Positions 1-9,139 of a stretch of 64,000 nucleotides of DNA are shown here, in pieces (the stretch's first letter is position 1; each line of letters starts with the position of its first letter). The notes under the pieces were generated by a model. The model made no database searches and was not told the DNA's origin. It saw nothing but the letters and a program-made list of their open reading frames with translations. This DNA comes from Solimonas terrae (GTDB taxonomy: Bacteria; Pseudomonadota; Gammaproteobacteria; Nevskiales; Nevskiaceae), in NCBI RefSeq assembly GCF_011067135.1, contig NZ_JAAMOW010000008.1:241657-305656 (forward strand). The letters are read 5' to 3'. Both the position numbers and the translations under genes were made by a program.

Positions 1-90
1 GGCGCAGGGCTGCCGTGCCGCCGGTCCGGCCGGATCGAGAATCCGGCTGGCTGGCAATGGCCTACGTGGCTATCATGGCGCCCCTTCGCG

Positions 91-110
91 ATCCGCCGTT
101 TGGCGGGTCT
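91..110. terminator. Short inverted repeat upstream of grpE
   Basis: Eight-base arms (gatccgcc / ggcgggtc) with a 4-base loop and one G-T pair, followed by tttcgcc. It could end transcription of whatever lies before the window or be a leader hairpin of grpE. I see no other gene in the first 138 bases. Confidence 0.35.
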
Positions 111-138
111 TTCGCCAAATCACCAGAAAACCTGTGAC

Positions 139-663
139 ATGACGGATACACCGGAACCCACTGCGGACGTGGCCAGCGGCGTCGACGAGCTCGATGCGCT
201 GCGTGCGCAGATCAACGACGCCGAAGCGCGCGTCGCTGCAGCCAAGGAAGCCCAGCTGCGGGCGATCGCCGATCTCGAAAACACGCGCCGCCGCCTCGAG
301 CGCGATGCCGCGAGCAGTCTGAAGTACGCCACCGAAAAGCTGCTGAACGAGCTGCTGGCGGTGGCCGACAGCTTCGAGCTGGGGCTGAAGGCGGCGGAAA
401 ACGTGGAGGCTTCGGCCAAGGCCATGGGCGAGGGTATGCAGCTGACCTATCGTCAGTTGATGAGCGTGCTGGAGAAGCACGGCGTCAAGCAGCTCGATCC
501 GAGCGGCCAGCCGTTCAATCCGGATTTCCATCAGGCGATGACGATGGCGCCGAGCGCCGATGTGCCGGCCAATCATGTGCTCAGCGTCATGCAGAAGGGC
601 TACAGCCTGCATGATCGCCTGCTGCGCCCGGCGATGGTGGTGGTGGCGCGCGCACCGGATTGA
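139..663 (+). CDS. grpE: Nucleotide exchange factor GrpE
   Basis: A 174-residue cytoplasmic co-chaperone that releases ADP from DnaK and so restarts its substrate cycle. The N-terminal third is acidic and disordered, followed by a long charged helix (about 20-65) of the GrpE dimer coiled coil. The C-terminal beta domain has the family signature from residue 120 (DPSGQPFNPDFHQAM) and ends in PAMVVVAR. I chose ATG 139; the frame is open further upstream, but the next start (TTG at 100) would add residues with no resemblance to GrpE. The Shine-Dalgarno is weak. dnaK follows 106 nt downstream, the usual order of a heat-shock operon. Confidence 0.96.
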   Translation: MTDTPEPTADVASGVDELDALRAQINDAEARVAAAKEAQLRAIADLENTRRRLERDAASSLKYATEKLLNELLAVADSFELGLKAAENVEASAKAMGEGMQLTYRQLMSVLEKHGVKQLDPSGQPFNPDFHQAMTMAPSADVPANHVLSVMQKGYSLHDRLLRPAMVVVARAPD

Positions 664-703
664 AACGGCGGCGGCGCCTTGATCGCCGTCAATACCTGAA
701 ACC

Positions 704-728
704 CTTGAATTCCTGCATAAAGCCATCA
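704..728 (+). promoter_or_regulatory. Possible sigma-32 (heat-shock) promoter before dnaK
   Basis: CTTGAA at 704-709 matches the sigma-32 -35 core, and ccatca at 723-728 resembles the CCCCAT -10 element. The spacing is slightly short. The position, 42 nt before the dnaK start, is right for an internal heat-shock promoter. It is read by eye only. Confidence 0.4.
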
Positions 729-769
729 GTTAGGCGGCAGGACTGAACCATCTTCACGGAGTCATCTTC

Positions 770-2698
770 ATGGCAAAGATCATCGGCATCGACCTCGGTA
801 CCACCAACAGCTGCGTCGCGATCCTCGACGGCAGCAGCGTCAAGGTCATCGAAAACAGCGAAGGCGAGCGCACCACGCCATCGATCGTCGCGTACACCGA
901 CGACGGTCAGACCCTGGTCGGCCGCAGCGCCAAGCGTCAGGCAGTGACCAATCACCTCAACACCCTGTTCGCCGTCAAGCGCCTGATCGGCCGCCGCTTC
1001 GACGATGCCGAAGTGCAGAAGGCGATCAAGCATTCGCCGTTCAAGATCATCAAGGCCGACAACGGCGACGCCTGGGTGCAGGTCAAGGACAACAAGCTGG
1101 CGCCGCAGCAGGTGTCAGCCGAAATCCTGCTGAAGATGAAGAAGACCGCCGAAGACTATCTCGGCGAGAAGGTCACGGAAGCCGTCATTACCGTGCCGGC
1201 CTATTTCAACGACTCGCAGCGCCAGGCGACCAAGGATGCCGGCCGCATTGCCGGTCTCGACGTCAAGCGCATCATCAACGAGCCGACCGCGGCGGCACTG
1301 GCCTTCGGTCTCGACAAGGTTGCCGGCGCCGACAAGAAGGTCGCCGTGTATGACCTCGGCGGCGGCACCTTCGACATCTCGATCATCGAGATCGCCGATG
1401 TCGACGGCGAGAAGCAGTTCGAAGTGCTGGCGACCAACGGCGACACCTTCCTCGGTGGCGAAGACTTCGACCAGCGCGTGATCGAATACATCGCGACCGA
1501 GTTCCAGAAGGAGCAGGGCATCGACCTGCACAAGGACCCGCTCGCGCTGCAGCGCCTGAAGGAAGCGGCCGAAAAGGCCAAGATCGAACTGTCGAGCTCG
1601 ACGCAGACCGACATCAATCTGCCGTACATCACCGCCGACGCCAGCGGGCCCAAGCATCTGACGATGAAGCTGACGCGCGCCAAGCTCGAGGCGCTCGTCG
1701 ATGACCTGATCGCCAAGTCGATGGAGCCGTGCAAGATCGCGATCAAGGATGCCGGCCTGAAGCCGAGCGAGATCGACGAGATCATTCTCGTCGGCGGCCA
1801 GACGCGCATGCCCAAGGTCCAGGAAGCGGTCAAGAACTTCTTCGGCAAGGAGCCGCGCAAGGACGTCAATCCGGACGAGGCGGTCGCCGCCGGTGCCGCG
1901 GTGCAGGGCGCTGTGCTTTCGGGCGATCGCAAGGACGTGCTGCTGCTCGATGTGACGCCGCTGTCGCTGGGCATCGAGACGCTCGGCGGCAAGATGACCA
2001 AGCTGATCGAGAAGAACACGACGATTCCGACCAAGAAGTCGGAGACCTTCACGACTGCCGACGACAACCAGACCGCGGTGACGATCCAGGTCTACCAGGG
2101 CGAGCGCGAGATCGCGTCGGCCAACAAGTCGCTGGGTCGTTTCGATCTGACCGGCATCGCGCCGGCACCGCGCGGCATGCCGCAGGTGGAGGTCACCTTC
2201 GACATCGACGCCAACGGCATCCTGCACGTCACCGCCAAGGACAAGGCCACCGGCAAGGAGCAGAGCATCCGCATCACCGCGAACTCGGGCCTGTCGGACG
2301 ACGAGATCCAGAAGATGGTGAAGGACGCCGAGGCGCATGCCGAGGAAGACAAGAAGTTCAACGAACTGATTGCCGCGCGCAACCAGGCCGACCAGATGAT
2401 TTATGCGATCGAGAAGTCGCTGAAGGATCTCGGCGACAAGGTCGAAGCCGGCGAGAAGAAGTCGATCGAAGACGCAATTGCCGCGGCTCGCGAAGCGGTC
2501 AAGGGCGACGACAAGGACGCCATCACCGCCAAGACCGAGGCGCTGACGCAGGTTTCGGCAAAGCTGATGGAGCGTGTCTATGCCGAGCAGAACGCAGCGG
2601 CCGGTGCTGATGCCGGTGCGGCAGCGGGTGCCGGCACTGCGTCGCCGGAAGGTGATGTCGTCGATGCCGAGTTCACCGAAGTGAAGGACAAGAAGTAA
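770..2698 (+). CDS. dnaK: Chaperone DnaK (Hsp70)
   Basis: A full-length Hsp70 (642 aa) that binds exposed hydrophobic peptides in an ATP-dependent cycle with DnaJ and GrpE. It opens with [13 protein letters not shown] (phosphate-1 loop), has the phosphate-2 loop DLGGGTFD near residue 195, the adenosine motif VGGQTRMP near 340 and the linker [16 protein letters not shown] near 390. After the substrate-binding domain comes an Ala/Gly-rich tail ending in EFTEVKDKK, close to the classic acidic DnaK C terminus. An acggag Shine-Dalgarno precedes ATG 770. A terminator hairpin follows at once, so distal genes are probably expressed at a lower level. Confidence 0.98.
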   Translation: MAKIIGIDLGTTNSCVAILDGSSVKVIENSEGERTTPSIVAYTDDGQTLVGRSAKRQAVTNHLNTLFAVKRLIGRRFDDAEVQKAIKHSPFKIIKADNGDAWVQVKDNKLAPQQVSAEILLKMKKTAEDYLGEKVTEAVITVPAYFNDSQRQATKDAGRIAGLDVKRIINEPTAAALAFGLDKVAGADKKVAVYDLGGGTFDISIIEIADVDGEKQFEVLATNGDTFLGGEDFDQRVIEYIATEFQKEQGIDLHKDPLALQRLKEAAEKAKIELSSSTQTDINLPYITADASGPKHLTMKLTRAKLEALVDDLIAKSMEPCKIAIKDAGLKPSEIDEIILVGGQTRMPKVQEAVKNFFGKEPRKDVNPDEAVAAGAAVQGAVLSGDRKDVLLLDVTPLSLGIETLGGKMTKLIEKNTTIPTKKSETFTTADDNQTAVTIQVYQGEREIASANKSLGRFDLTGIAPAPRGMPQVEVTFDIDANGILHVTAKDKATGKEQSIRITANSGLSDDEIQKMVKDAEAHAEEDKKFNELIAARNQADQMIYAIEKSLKDLGDKVEAGEKKSIEDAIAAAREAVKGDDKDAITAKTEALTQVSAKLMERVYAEQNAAAGADAGAAAGAGTASPEGDVVDAEFTEVKDKK

Positions 2699-2718
2699 GT
2701 CCTTTCGGTGCGGAACCA

Positions 2719-2743
2719 GAGCGCCCGGCAAACCCGGGCGCTC
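2719..2743 (+). terminator. Rho-independent-type hairpin after dnaK
   Basis: Perfect 10-bp arms gagcgcccgg / ccgggcgctc with loop caaac, beginning 20 nt after the dnaK stop. The following run is gtcgtta, not a true T tract, so termination is probably partial and may attenuate the channel gene and dnaJ. Confidence 0.65.
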
Positions 2744-2757
2744 GTCGTTATGGGGGC

Positions 2758-3339
2758 ATGACGATGGGCAAGGGCAGGCTGGAGGCATTCAGTGACGGCG
2801 TGATCGCGATCATCATCACGATCATGGTGCTGGAACTGAAAATCCCGCACGAGGCGACGTTCGGCGCGCTCTCCGAGCTGTGGCCGACCTTGCTCAGTTA
2901 CGCCCTGAGCTTCGTCTATGTCGGCATCTACTGGAACAACCATCATCACATGCTGCATGCCACCGATGCGGTGACCGGTGGCGTGATGTGGGCGAATCTT
3001 CACTTCCTGTTCTGGCTGTCGCTGTTTCCGTTCGTCACCGGCTGGATGGGCGAAAATCATTTCGACAGCGTGCCGACCGCGCTTTACGGCGTCGTGCTGC
3101 TGATGGCAGCGCTGGCCTATTTCCTGCTGCAGACGGTGATTGTCCGTTCGCAGGGCGAGCACTCCAGACTGCGGCGGGCACTGGGGCGTGACTTCAAGGG
3201 CAAGATTTCACCGGTCCTGTACGCGACCGCGATCGCGCTGGCATTCGTGCAGCGCTGGATCGCGGATCTCATTTACGTGGCTGTGGCAATGATGTGGCTC
3301 GTCCCGGACCGCCGGATCGAGTCGAGACTAAAGGCATGA
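2758..3339 (+). CDS. TMEM175-type (DUF1211) potassium channel-like membrane protein
   Basis: A 193-residue integral inner-membrane protein with several hydrophobic segments. Near the N terminus it carries the hallmark R-x3-FSDGV (R7, F11-V15) followed by [11 protein letters not shown]. This is the signature of the bacterial single-repeat TMEM175 family, whose members can form potassium-selective tetrameric channels without the usual TVGYG filter. ATG 2758 or 2764 is the start; the latter (MGKG) fits the gggggcatg leader as well. Its stop overlaps the dnaJ start (ATGA at 3336-3339), so dnaJ is probably translationally coupled to it. Family assignment is firm from the motif; ion selectivity is inferred. 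A channel gene between dnaK and dnaJ is unusual. Confidence 0.88.
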   Translation: MTMGKGRLEAFSDGVIAIIITIMVLELKIPHEATFGALSELWPTLLSYALSFVYVGIYWNNHHHMLHATDAVTGGVMWANLHFLFWLSLFPFVTGWMGENHFDSVPTALYGVVLLMAALAYFLLQTVIVRSQGEHSRLRRALGRDFKGKISPVLYATAIALAFVQRWIADLIYVAVAMMWLVPDRRIESRLKA

Positions 3340-4460
3340 GCAAGCGCGATTATTACGACGTCCTTGGTGTCACCAGGCAGGTTGGCGACGACGAGCTGAA
3401 GAAGGCCTATCGCAAGCTGGCGATGAAGTACCACCCGGACCGCAATCCCGGTGATCACAAGGCCGAGGAGCATTTCAAGGAAGTCAGCGAGGCCTACGAG
3501 GTTCTCACCGACAGTCAGAAGCGAGCGGTCTACGATCAGTATGGCCACGAAGGTCTGAGTCGCAGCGGCGGCGGCGGTTTCGGTGGCGCCGGTGGTTTTG
3601 CCGACATCTTCGGCGACGTGTTCTCCGACATTTTCGGCGGCGGCGGTGGCGGTCGTTCGGGGCCGCGTCGCGGGGCCGATCTGCGCTTCATCATGGAGCT
3701 GACGCTGGAGCAGGCGGTGTTCGGCTCCACCGAAAACATCGGCATCCCGACCTGGGACGAGTGCGAGAGCTGTCACGGCTACGGCACCGCCGACGGCAAG
3801 AAGGCGCCGGGCTGCCAGACCTGCCACGGTTCCGGCCAGGTGCGCGTGCAGCAGGGCTTCTTCGTGTTGCAGCAGACCTGCCCGAAATGCCGCGGCAGCG
3901 GCACGCTGGTCGGCGACGCCTGCCGCAGCTGCCGTGGCGCCGGCAAGACACGGCGCGACAAGACCCTGGAGGTCAAGGTGCCGCCGGGTGTCGATACCGG
4001 TGATCGCATTCGACTGACCGGCGAAGGCGAGCCGGGTGACCAGAACGCGCCGAACGGCGATCTGTACGTCCAGATCAACGTCAAGCCACACGAAATCTTC
4101 GAGCGCGACGGCAATGATCTGCACTGCTCGGTGCCGATTTCGGTGGTCACCGCGGCGCTCGGCGGCCCGCTCGAGGTGCCGACGCTGGACGGCAAGATCG
4201 AGATCGAAGTGCCGGAAGGTTCGCAGAGCGGCAAGCAGTTCCGCCTGCGTGGCCGCGGGGTGCGTTCGGTGCGCACGTCCGGCCCCGGCGATCTGTATTG
4301 CACGGTATTCGTCGAAACCCCGGTACGCCTGAACAAGGCGCAGAAGGAATTGCTCAAGCAGTTCGGCGAAACCCTGGACAAGGACAACAAGCATCATCCG
4401 GAAGCGTCGAGCTGGCTCGGCAAGGCCAAGAAGTTCTTCGACGATCTGACGGCACGATAG
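3336..4460 (+). CDS. dnaJ: Chaperone DnaJ (Hsp40, type I)
   Basis: A 374-residue co-chaperone that delivers clients to DnaK and stimulates its ATPase. The J domain (1-70) has HPD at 33-35. A Gly/Phe-rich linker with repeated GGGG and DIFGDVF follows at about 74-110. The zinc region begins at C143 with four CxxCxGxG-type repeats ([32 protein letters not shown]), then the C-terminal peptide-binding domains. The start ATG 3336 overlaps the upstream channel gene stop by the ATGA arrangement. An alternative start at 3294 would add 14 non-J-domain residues inside the upstream gene and is rejected. Confidence 0.97.
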   Translation: MSKRDYYDVLGVTRQVGDDELKKAYRKLAMKYHPDRNPGDHKAEEHFKEVSEAYEVLTDSQKRAVYDQYGHEGLSRSGGGGFGGAGGFADIFGDVFSDIFGGGGGGRSGPRRGADLRFIMELTLEQAVFGSTENIGIPTWDECESCHGYGTADGKKAPGCQTCHGSGQVRVQQGFFVLQQTCPKCRGSGTLVGDACRSCRGAGKTRRDKTLEVKVPPGVDTGDRIRLTGEGEPGDQNAPNGDLYVQINVKPHEIFERDGNDLHCSVPISVVTAALGGPLEVPTLDGKIEIEVPEGSQSGKQFRLRGRGVRSVRTSGPGDLYCTVFVETPVRLNKAQKELLKQFGETLDKDNKHHPEASSWLGKAKKFFDDLTAR

Positions 4461-4471
4461 CCGTGACGCAA

Positions 4472-4506
4472 AACCGGAAGGCCGCGCGTCAGGGCGGTCT
4501 TCCGGT
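4472..4506. terminator. Bidirectional terminator between dnaJ and the ParA gene
   Basis: Fourteen-base arms aaccggaaggccgc / gcggtcttccggtt with one mismatch and a 7-base loop. It lies between two convergent genes, 11 nt after the dnaJ stop and 13 nt from the ParA stop, so it can serve both strands. Confidence 0.75.
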
Positions 4507-4519
4507 TACGGCTGCACGA

Positions 4520-5287
4520 TCAGCCGCGGTGCAGCGAGTTGTACAGCGCAACGTATTCCTGCGTGACGCGATGGCTGCGATCAAGGTAGATCATCGGCTT
4601 GTGTAGTTCGTGCGATTCCTTGACACGCACCGAGCTCGACAGGGTCTGTTCCAGCACCGGTTTGCCTTCGTCTCGCAATTCATCGATCAGCCGCGTCGGC
4701 AGCTTGGAGCGCGACGAGAATTGGTTGGCGACGATACCTTCGATGCACAACTCGTCGTTGTGATCGGCACGCAGTTCCTCGATGTTTGCCAGCAGGGTGT
4801 AGAGCGCCTGACGCGCGAATTCGTCACAGTCGAACGGGATCAGCACACCGTCGGCGGCGATCAGCGCGGAGCGCGCATAGAAATTCAGCGCCGGCGGCGT
4901 ATCGATGAATACCGCGTCATAGCCCTTGAGCTTGCGCAGTGCGTCGCGGAACTTGTAGATCTTCTGCTTGGCTTCGAGCTTGATCGACAGCTCTTCGAGG
5001 CGCGGGTCGGCGGCCACCACGTCGAGGTTCTCGAACGGCGTATTGGTCACGTAGGTCACGAACGGCGCGGGTGCCAGCGAGAACGACAGCGTCGATTCGA
5101 AGAAATCAGCAATGGTCCGGTCGGTGTGCGCGGCGCGCTCGCCGAGCAGGTATTGCGTGGCATTGCCTTGCGTATCGAGGTCGATGACCAGCGTGCGCAG
5201 GCCGTTGGCCGCCGCGATGGCCGCAAGATTGCAGACGATCGTCGTTTTGCCGACGCCGCCCTTCTGATTGAACACCACGCGCTTCAT
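4520..5287 (-). CDS. Solo ParA-family (MinD/ParA) ATPase
   Basis: A 255-residue P-loop ATPase with the deviant Walker A KGGVGKTT at 9-16, switch I DLDTQGN near 40 and Walker B FIDTPPALN near 130. ParA ATPases oscillate on the nucleoid or on polar sites to position plasmids, chromosomes or protein assemblies. No ParB-like gene or parS-like site lies beside it, so cargo cannot be named. A strong ggaggt Shine-Dalgarno lies 5-10 nt before ATG 5287, which decides the start over an upstream ATG at 5332. It is divergent from the next gene. Plasmid-partition origin is unlikely because both flanks are core genes. Confidence 0.9.
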   Translation of the reverse strand: MKRVVFNQKGGVGKTTIVCNLAAIAAANGLRTLVIDLDTQGNATQYLLGERAAHTDRTIADFFESTLSFSLAPAPFVTYVTNTPFENLDVVAADPRLEELSIKLEAKQKIYKFRDALRKLKGYDAVFIDTPPALNFYARSALIAADGVLIPFDCDEFARQALYTLLANIEELRADHNDELCIEGIVANQFSSRSKLPTRLIDELRDEGKPVLEQTLSSSVRVKESHELHKPMIYLDRSHRVTQEYVALYNSLHRG

Positions 5288-5454
5288 GAAACCTCCGTTG
5301 CCCACGCGAACCACCCCGAAATCAGACAGCATCCATCGTGCCAGCCGGCCGACGGTGGCAGAATGCTAGCCCAAGCCCGGCAGCGGCGAAGTGGCCGCGC
5401 CGCCAAAACGAGTGCAGCATGCCGGGCCGCCATTTCTTCCACGTGAAATCCTCC

Positions 5455-6201
5455 ATGAACGTTCTGGTTACCGGCGCGACGTCCGGCTTCGGCGCAGCGA
5501 TTGCCCGCCGTTTCATCACCGAAGGCCACCGAGTTGTGGCCACTGGCCGGCGCCGGGAGCGTCTGGAGGCGCTGGCTGCCGAGTGTGGCGAACGCCTGCA
5601 CGCGGTCGCACTCGATGTCCGAGATCGCGCAGCGGTCGAGGCCATGCTGAGCGGCCTGCTGCCGGCGTTCGCGGCGATCGACGTGCTGGTCAACAACGCC
5701 GGTCTTGCGCTCGGTCTGAAAGCGGCCCACGAGACCGACATGGCCGATTGGGAGCGGATGGTGGACACCAACATCAAGGGCCTGATGTACGTCACGCGCG
5801 CCGTCACGCCGGGTATGGTCGAGCGTGGTCGCGGCCATGTCATCAATCTCGGTTCGGTCGCCGGCGAATGGCCGTATCCGGGCGGCAACGTCTACGGCGG
5901 CACCAAGGCCTTTGTCCGCCAGTTCTCGTTGAACCTGCGCGCCGACCTGGTCGGGCGCGGCGTGCGGGTCAGCAACATCGAGCCGGGCATGGCGGAAACC
6001 GAATTCTCGCTGGTGCGCTACAGCGGCGATGCCGACAAGGCGGCATCGATCTACGCCGGCACCACGCCGCTGAGCGCGGACGATATCGCCGAGACCGTTT
6101 ACTGGATCGCGACGCGGCCGGCGCACGTCAACATCAACACGATCTCGCTGATGCCGGAATGCCAGGCCTTCTCGGCATTCACCGTCAAACGCAGCAGCTG
6201 A
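5455..6201 (+). CDS. ydfG: YdfG-type NADP-dependent 3-hydroxy acid dehydrogenase (SDR)
   Basis: A 248-residue classical short-chain dehydrogenase, cytoplasmic. It has the cofactor loop TGATSGFG at 6-13, an RR pair (about 30-31) favouring NADP, NNAG near 85 and the catalytic YGGTK. The SIEPGMAETEF-like stretch (NIEPGMAETEF) and the C-terminal INTISLMPECQ segment are distinctive of YdfG, which oxidises L-allo-threonine, serine and malonic semialdehyde-type 3-hydroxy acids. ATG 5455 is chosen because the fold begins there; a GTG four codons upstream is possible and neither has a clear Shine-Dalgarno. It is transcribed away from the ParA gene. Confidence 0.85.
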   Translation: MNVLVTGATSGFGAAIARRFITEGHRVVATGRRRERLEALAAECGERLHAVALDVRDRAAVEAMLSGLLPAFAAIDVLVNNAGLALGLKAAHETDMADWERMVDTNIKGLMYVTRAVTPGMVERGRGHVINLGSVAGEWPYPGGNVYGGTKAFVRQFSLNLRADLVGRGVRVSNIEPGMAETEFSLVRYSGDADKAASIYAGTTPLSADDIAETVYWIATRPAHVNINTISLMPECQAFSAFTVKRSS

Positions 6202-6334
6202 GCTTCTGAAGCGCCGGCGCTCGGCGCCATGCGCAAGCTGGTCAGTTCCCGTTCAGGATTGCCTTCGCAGGCTGCTGGCTCGCCAGACCCTGCCATGCAC
6301 AGGGTCTCTCGTGGCGCTGTTCGGAGGGGACACG

Positions 6335-7240
6335 ATGCGGCCCGTTTCATTGCTCGCTGCGCTTGCGGCGGTTTGCCTGCTGTCGGTGATCGTGGCGGCG
6401 CAGGCCGCCGTCACGCCTGAAGAGAATGTCGTGGTCTTTGCCCGGACGATCACCGACCAGAACATCAATCGACGCATCGTCTATCTGCGGCCGCGGGTCC
6501 TGCCGGCGCAGGCGCCGCCGGCCTTCCTGTTGCTGCCGTATCGTGGCGGCGCCGCCGACGACATGGCGGATCTGGTTCATGCAGCGCGCCTGGTCCGCAA
6601 GTACGGCACCTGGGTGATCGTTCCGGAAGCCTTCAATGGCTACTGGAACTACAAGATGCTGCTGGGCTCGCTGACTACGCCGGACGACGTCAAGTTTCTC
6701 GATCATGTGATCGACGATGCGATCGCCACTTACGGCATCGACGCGCACCGCATCTACATGGGCGGGTATTCCGGCGGCGCGATGATGACGATCCGCTATG
6801 CCTGCGAGGTGCCGGGTCGCATCGCCGGTGGCGCCCTGGTGGGGGCTCAGATGATCACGACCCTGGCTGGAAAATGCGACACCAGCGCGCCGCCGGCGAT
6901 GATGTTCATCAACGGCGATGAGGATCCGGTCGGCGCCTACGACGGCAGTTCGACGCTGATGTCGGCACCGGCGAGCGCGGCGTTCTGGGCGCAGGCCAAC
7001 GGCTGCAATGCGACCCCGCAGCGCGAGGCCTTGCCGGATGTCGTTGACGACGGCACGCAAACCGTTGTCGATCGCTATTCGGGCTGCACAAGCGGCGAGG
7101 CGGTACGGCTGTACTCGGTGCTTGGTGGCGGGCACACCTGGCCCGGGACGGTCGATTTCTCGCCGTCCCTGGGACGAACCAGTCAGGACTTCGATGCCAG
7201 CGATGCGTTCATGCAGTTCCTGTTGCAGTTCTCACGCTGA
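6335..7240 (+). CDS. Secreted polyhydroxybutyrate-depolymerase-like esterase
   Basis: A 301-residue alpha/beta hydrolase with an N-terminal signal peptide (hydrophobic core about 5-22, likely cut after AQAA). The nucleophile elbow is GYSGGAMM with Ser146 at its centre. An acid loop near FINGDEDPVG and the catalytic-His strand GGGHTWPG follow in the order seen in the LpqC/PHB-depolymerase group. It probably hydrolyses short polyester or acylated substrates in the periplasm or outside. A ggagggg Shine-Dalgarno 4 nt before ATG 6335 decides the start over GTG 6311. Thirteen bases separate it from the next gene, so the two are likely an operon. Confidence 0.82.
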   Translation: MRPVSLLAALAAVCLLSVIVAAQAAVTPEENVVVFARTITDQNINRRIVYLRPRVLPAQAPPAFLLLPYRGGAADDMADLVHAARLVRKYGTWVIVPEAFNGYWNYKMLLGSLTTPDDVKFLDHVIDDAIATYGIDAHRIYMGGYSGGAMMTIRYACEVPGRIAGGALVGAQMITTLAGKCDTSAPPAMMFINGDEDPVGAYDGSSTLMSAPASAAFWAQANGCNATPQREALPDVVDDGTQTVVDRYSGCTSGEAVRLYSVLGGGHTWPGTVDFSPSLGRTSQDFDASDAFMQFLLQFSR

Positions 7241-7252
7241 TAGGAGCCGACG

Positions 7253-8494
7253 ATGACGCGCTTCTTCCCGAGTCTGGTATTGCTTTTCGCGCTGTCGGCT
7301 TGTGGCAATGCGGCTGCCGCACAAGGCAAGCTCGCCACGCTTTCGGCGTCGCCGCTGGCAAGCGGTCCGTCATTTCGCGTCAACAGCTACGTCGATCGCG
7401 ATCAGCAGCGCCCCTCCGTGGCGCGCGCCCCGGATGGCAGTTTTGTCGTGGCCTGGGACAGCGATGGCGAGGACGGCAGTGTCGATGGCGTCTACGCGCG
7501 TCGCTATGACGCGCAGGGCGTGGCTCGTGGCGACGAGTTTCGCGTCAATGTCGTCACCCGCAACCGGCAATATGCGCCGCGGGTCGCAATGGATGGCAGT
7601 GGCGGGTTTGTCGTCGTCTGGCTCAGCAACAGTCAGGACGCGCTCGGCCTCGAAATCTACGCGCGGCGTTTTGACGCCAGCGGCACGCCGCTCGGCGGCG
7701 AGTTCCGGGTCGACACCACCGGTCATCCCGCGTATTCGCAGTTCGATGTGGCCATGGCCGGCGACGGCCGCTTCGTCGTCACCTGGATCGATCGCTTCAA
7801 CATCCTCAGCCTGTCCGCGCTGCAGCAGCAGACGCTGAACGCGCAGCGCTACGCCAGCGACGGCAGCCCGGTCGGCTCGGTGATCACCGTCTACCAGACC
7901 GATCTGTACGCGGTGCGCACGCCAACGGTGACGATGAACGACAGCGGTGCATTCGTTGTGGCCTGGTACATAGGCCCGGGCAGCATCTGGGCGCATCGTT
8001 ACAGCGCCAGCGGTCAGTCGCTGGGGCTCGGCGGCTTTCGCGTCAGCCCGGTGAATCCGCAGGTTGTCGTCGACCGTCCACAGATCAGCAGCAATGCAGC
8101 GGGTGAATTCGCCATTGCCTGGGAGACCTCCGGCGCCAGCGACCTCGCCGATACCGGCGTCTACGTGCGCCGCTATGCGGCCAATGGCGCGGCCGCTACG
8201 GCGGCAACGCCGGTCGACAGTCATCTGCTGCGCAACCCGGAGATCGCAGTGTCCGGCAGCAGCTTCGTCGTGACCGCGCAAAGCGACGCGATCTACGCGC
8301 AGTGCGTCGGCGGTGCCGGCCCCGGCGGCGCAGCGTTCCGGGTCGATGACTCGGCGACGCCGTACACGCCATTGTTTGCGTCGGTCGGCAGCGACGGCAG
8401 CGGCAATCTGGTCTTTGCCTGGCAGAACCTGAGCGCCGATGGCGACCGGTCACGTGATGTCTATGCGCGCCTGCTGGGGCCATGCCAGCCCTGA
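7253..8494 (+). CDS. Lipoprotein with seven propeller-like repeats
   Basis: A 413-residue exported protein. The N terminus has a hydrophobic core and the lipobox-like LSAC with Cys17, so it is probably a lipoprotein; cleavage after AAAA by signal peptidase I is the alternative. The mature part is seven imperfect repeats of about 50-55 residues. Each has FRV(N/D) at its start, a PxVAM-type strand, a G-(N/S/G)-FVVxW core and a YARRYDAxG-type end. Seven such blades suggest a seven-bladed beta-propeller. I do not recognise a specific family and no catalytic residues are evident; binding of a polymer or surface is a guess. Aggag Shine-Dalgarno; 13 nt after the esterase gene. Confidence 0.8.
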   Translation: MTRFFPSLVLLFALSACGNAAAAQGKLATLSASPLASGPSFRVNSYVDRDQQRPSVARAPDGSFVVAWDSDGEDGSVDGVYARRYDAQGVARGDEFRVNVVTRNRQYAPRVAMDGSGGFVVVWLSNSQDALGLEIYARRFDASGTPLGGEFRVDTTGHPAYSQFDVAMAGDGRFVVTWIDRFNILSLSALQQQTLNAQRYASDGSPVGSVITVYQTDLYAVRTPTVTMNDSGAFVVAWYIGPGSIWAHRYSASGQSLGLGGFRVSPVNPQVVVDRPQISSNAAGEFAIAWETSGASDLADTGVYVRRYAANGAAATAATPVDSHLLRNPEIAVSGSSFVVTAQSDAIYAQCVGGAGPGGAAFRVDDSATPYTPLFASVGSDGSGNLVFAWQNLSADGDRSRDVYARLLGPCQP

Positions 8495-8636
8495 GGATTC
8501 GTCACGGCGGTGGCGTCGGTGCGATGGCCGTGGTGCAGCTTCCCGCGGCGTTACCCGGAGCGTCTGCGCGGCCAGGCGACGTCGTGGCATCGGCCGCGAT
8601 GCGGATTGGATTGCCGAACGACTGCCCTGACGGGAT

Positions 8637-8966
8637 TTATGATGCGGGTGGCCAGAGGCTGCTGCTTGCGCGAATCATGCGAGCGTTGCGGCGCTGGTAG
8701 ACGGCATTGTTGTGGGCGACGCGGCTGCAGGTTTCGCTCAGATTGGTCTTGTACAGACGCAATTCGGCGCCCGAGGCACCGAGCGCGCGATGCATTTCGT
8801 AGGCGAAAAGGTCGCGTTCCAGCCAGATGCGGCGCGCCGGTTCGGTTGCCGCCGCCACGCTCCGGCATGAACTGACGAGGTCGGTGTCTTCGGCGGCTTG
8901 TGCCTGCGCGCTGCCGGCGAGGCTGCAAAGTACGAGCAGCAGTGCTCGTGTTGTCGACAAACGCAA
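8637..8966 (-). CDS. Small exported protein of unknown function
   Basis: A 109-residue frame that opens with a clear signal peptide (ALLLVLCSLAGSAQAQA) and leaves a mature part of about 85 residues with two cysteines (DLVSSCRS and SETCSR) that could form a disulfide. The only start giving the full signal peptide is TTG at 8966, preceded by agagag at about 10 nt. The C-terminal RASSSLWPPAS is unstructured. It is convergent with the seven-repeat lipoprotein gene. No family recognised; the signal peptide is the main reason to believe it is real. Confidence 0.5.
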   Translation of the reverse strand: MRLSTTRALLLVLCSLAGSAQAQAAEDTDLVSSCRSVAAATEPARRIWLERDLFAYEMHRALGASGAELRLYKTNLSETCSRVAHNNAVYQRRNARMIRASSSLWPPAS

Positions 8967-9139
8967 AACAAATCTCTCTTGATCTGAGGGCGGATCGCAG
9001 CTGCACCCGAACGGTTCGGAATCGAGTGGCGGTACGCTTCATTGCGTGCTGCATCAGATGTTCAGCAGCATTCGTGCCATCAATCCACGGTGTGCTCGCA
9101 GGCGCAACGCCTGGTCGCGTTGCCGGATCCCCGCATGAA

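Noticed and set aside
1..138. A protein-coding gene end or divergent gene upstream of grpE
   Set aside because: No frame with plausible start and stop is visible in either strand; the open frame leading into grpE is not conserved-looking.
1115..2788. Antisense frame to dnaK
   Set aside because: Antisense to a conserved gene with no motif of its own; composition artefact.
4520..5287. Plasmid or phage partition module
   Set aside because: Only ParA is present, the flanks are core genes and there is no integrase or repeat boundary.
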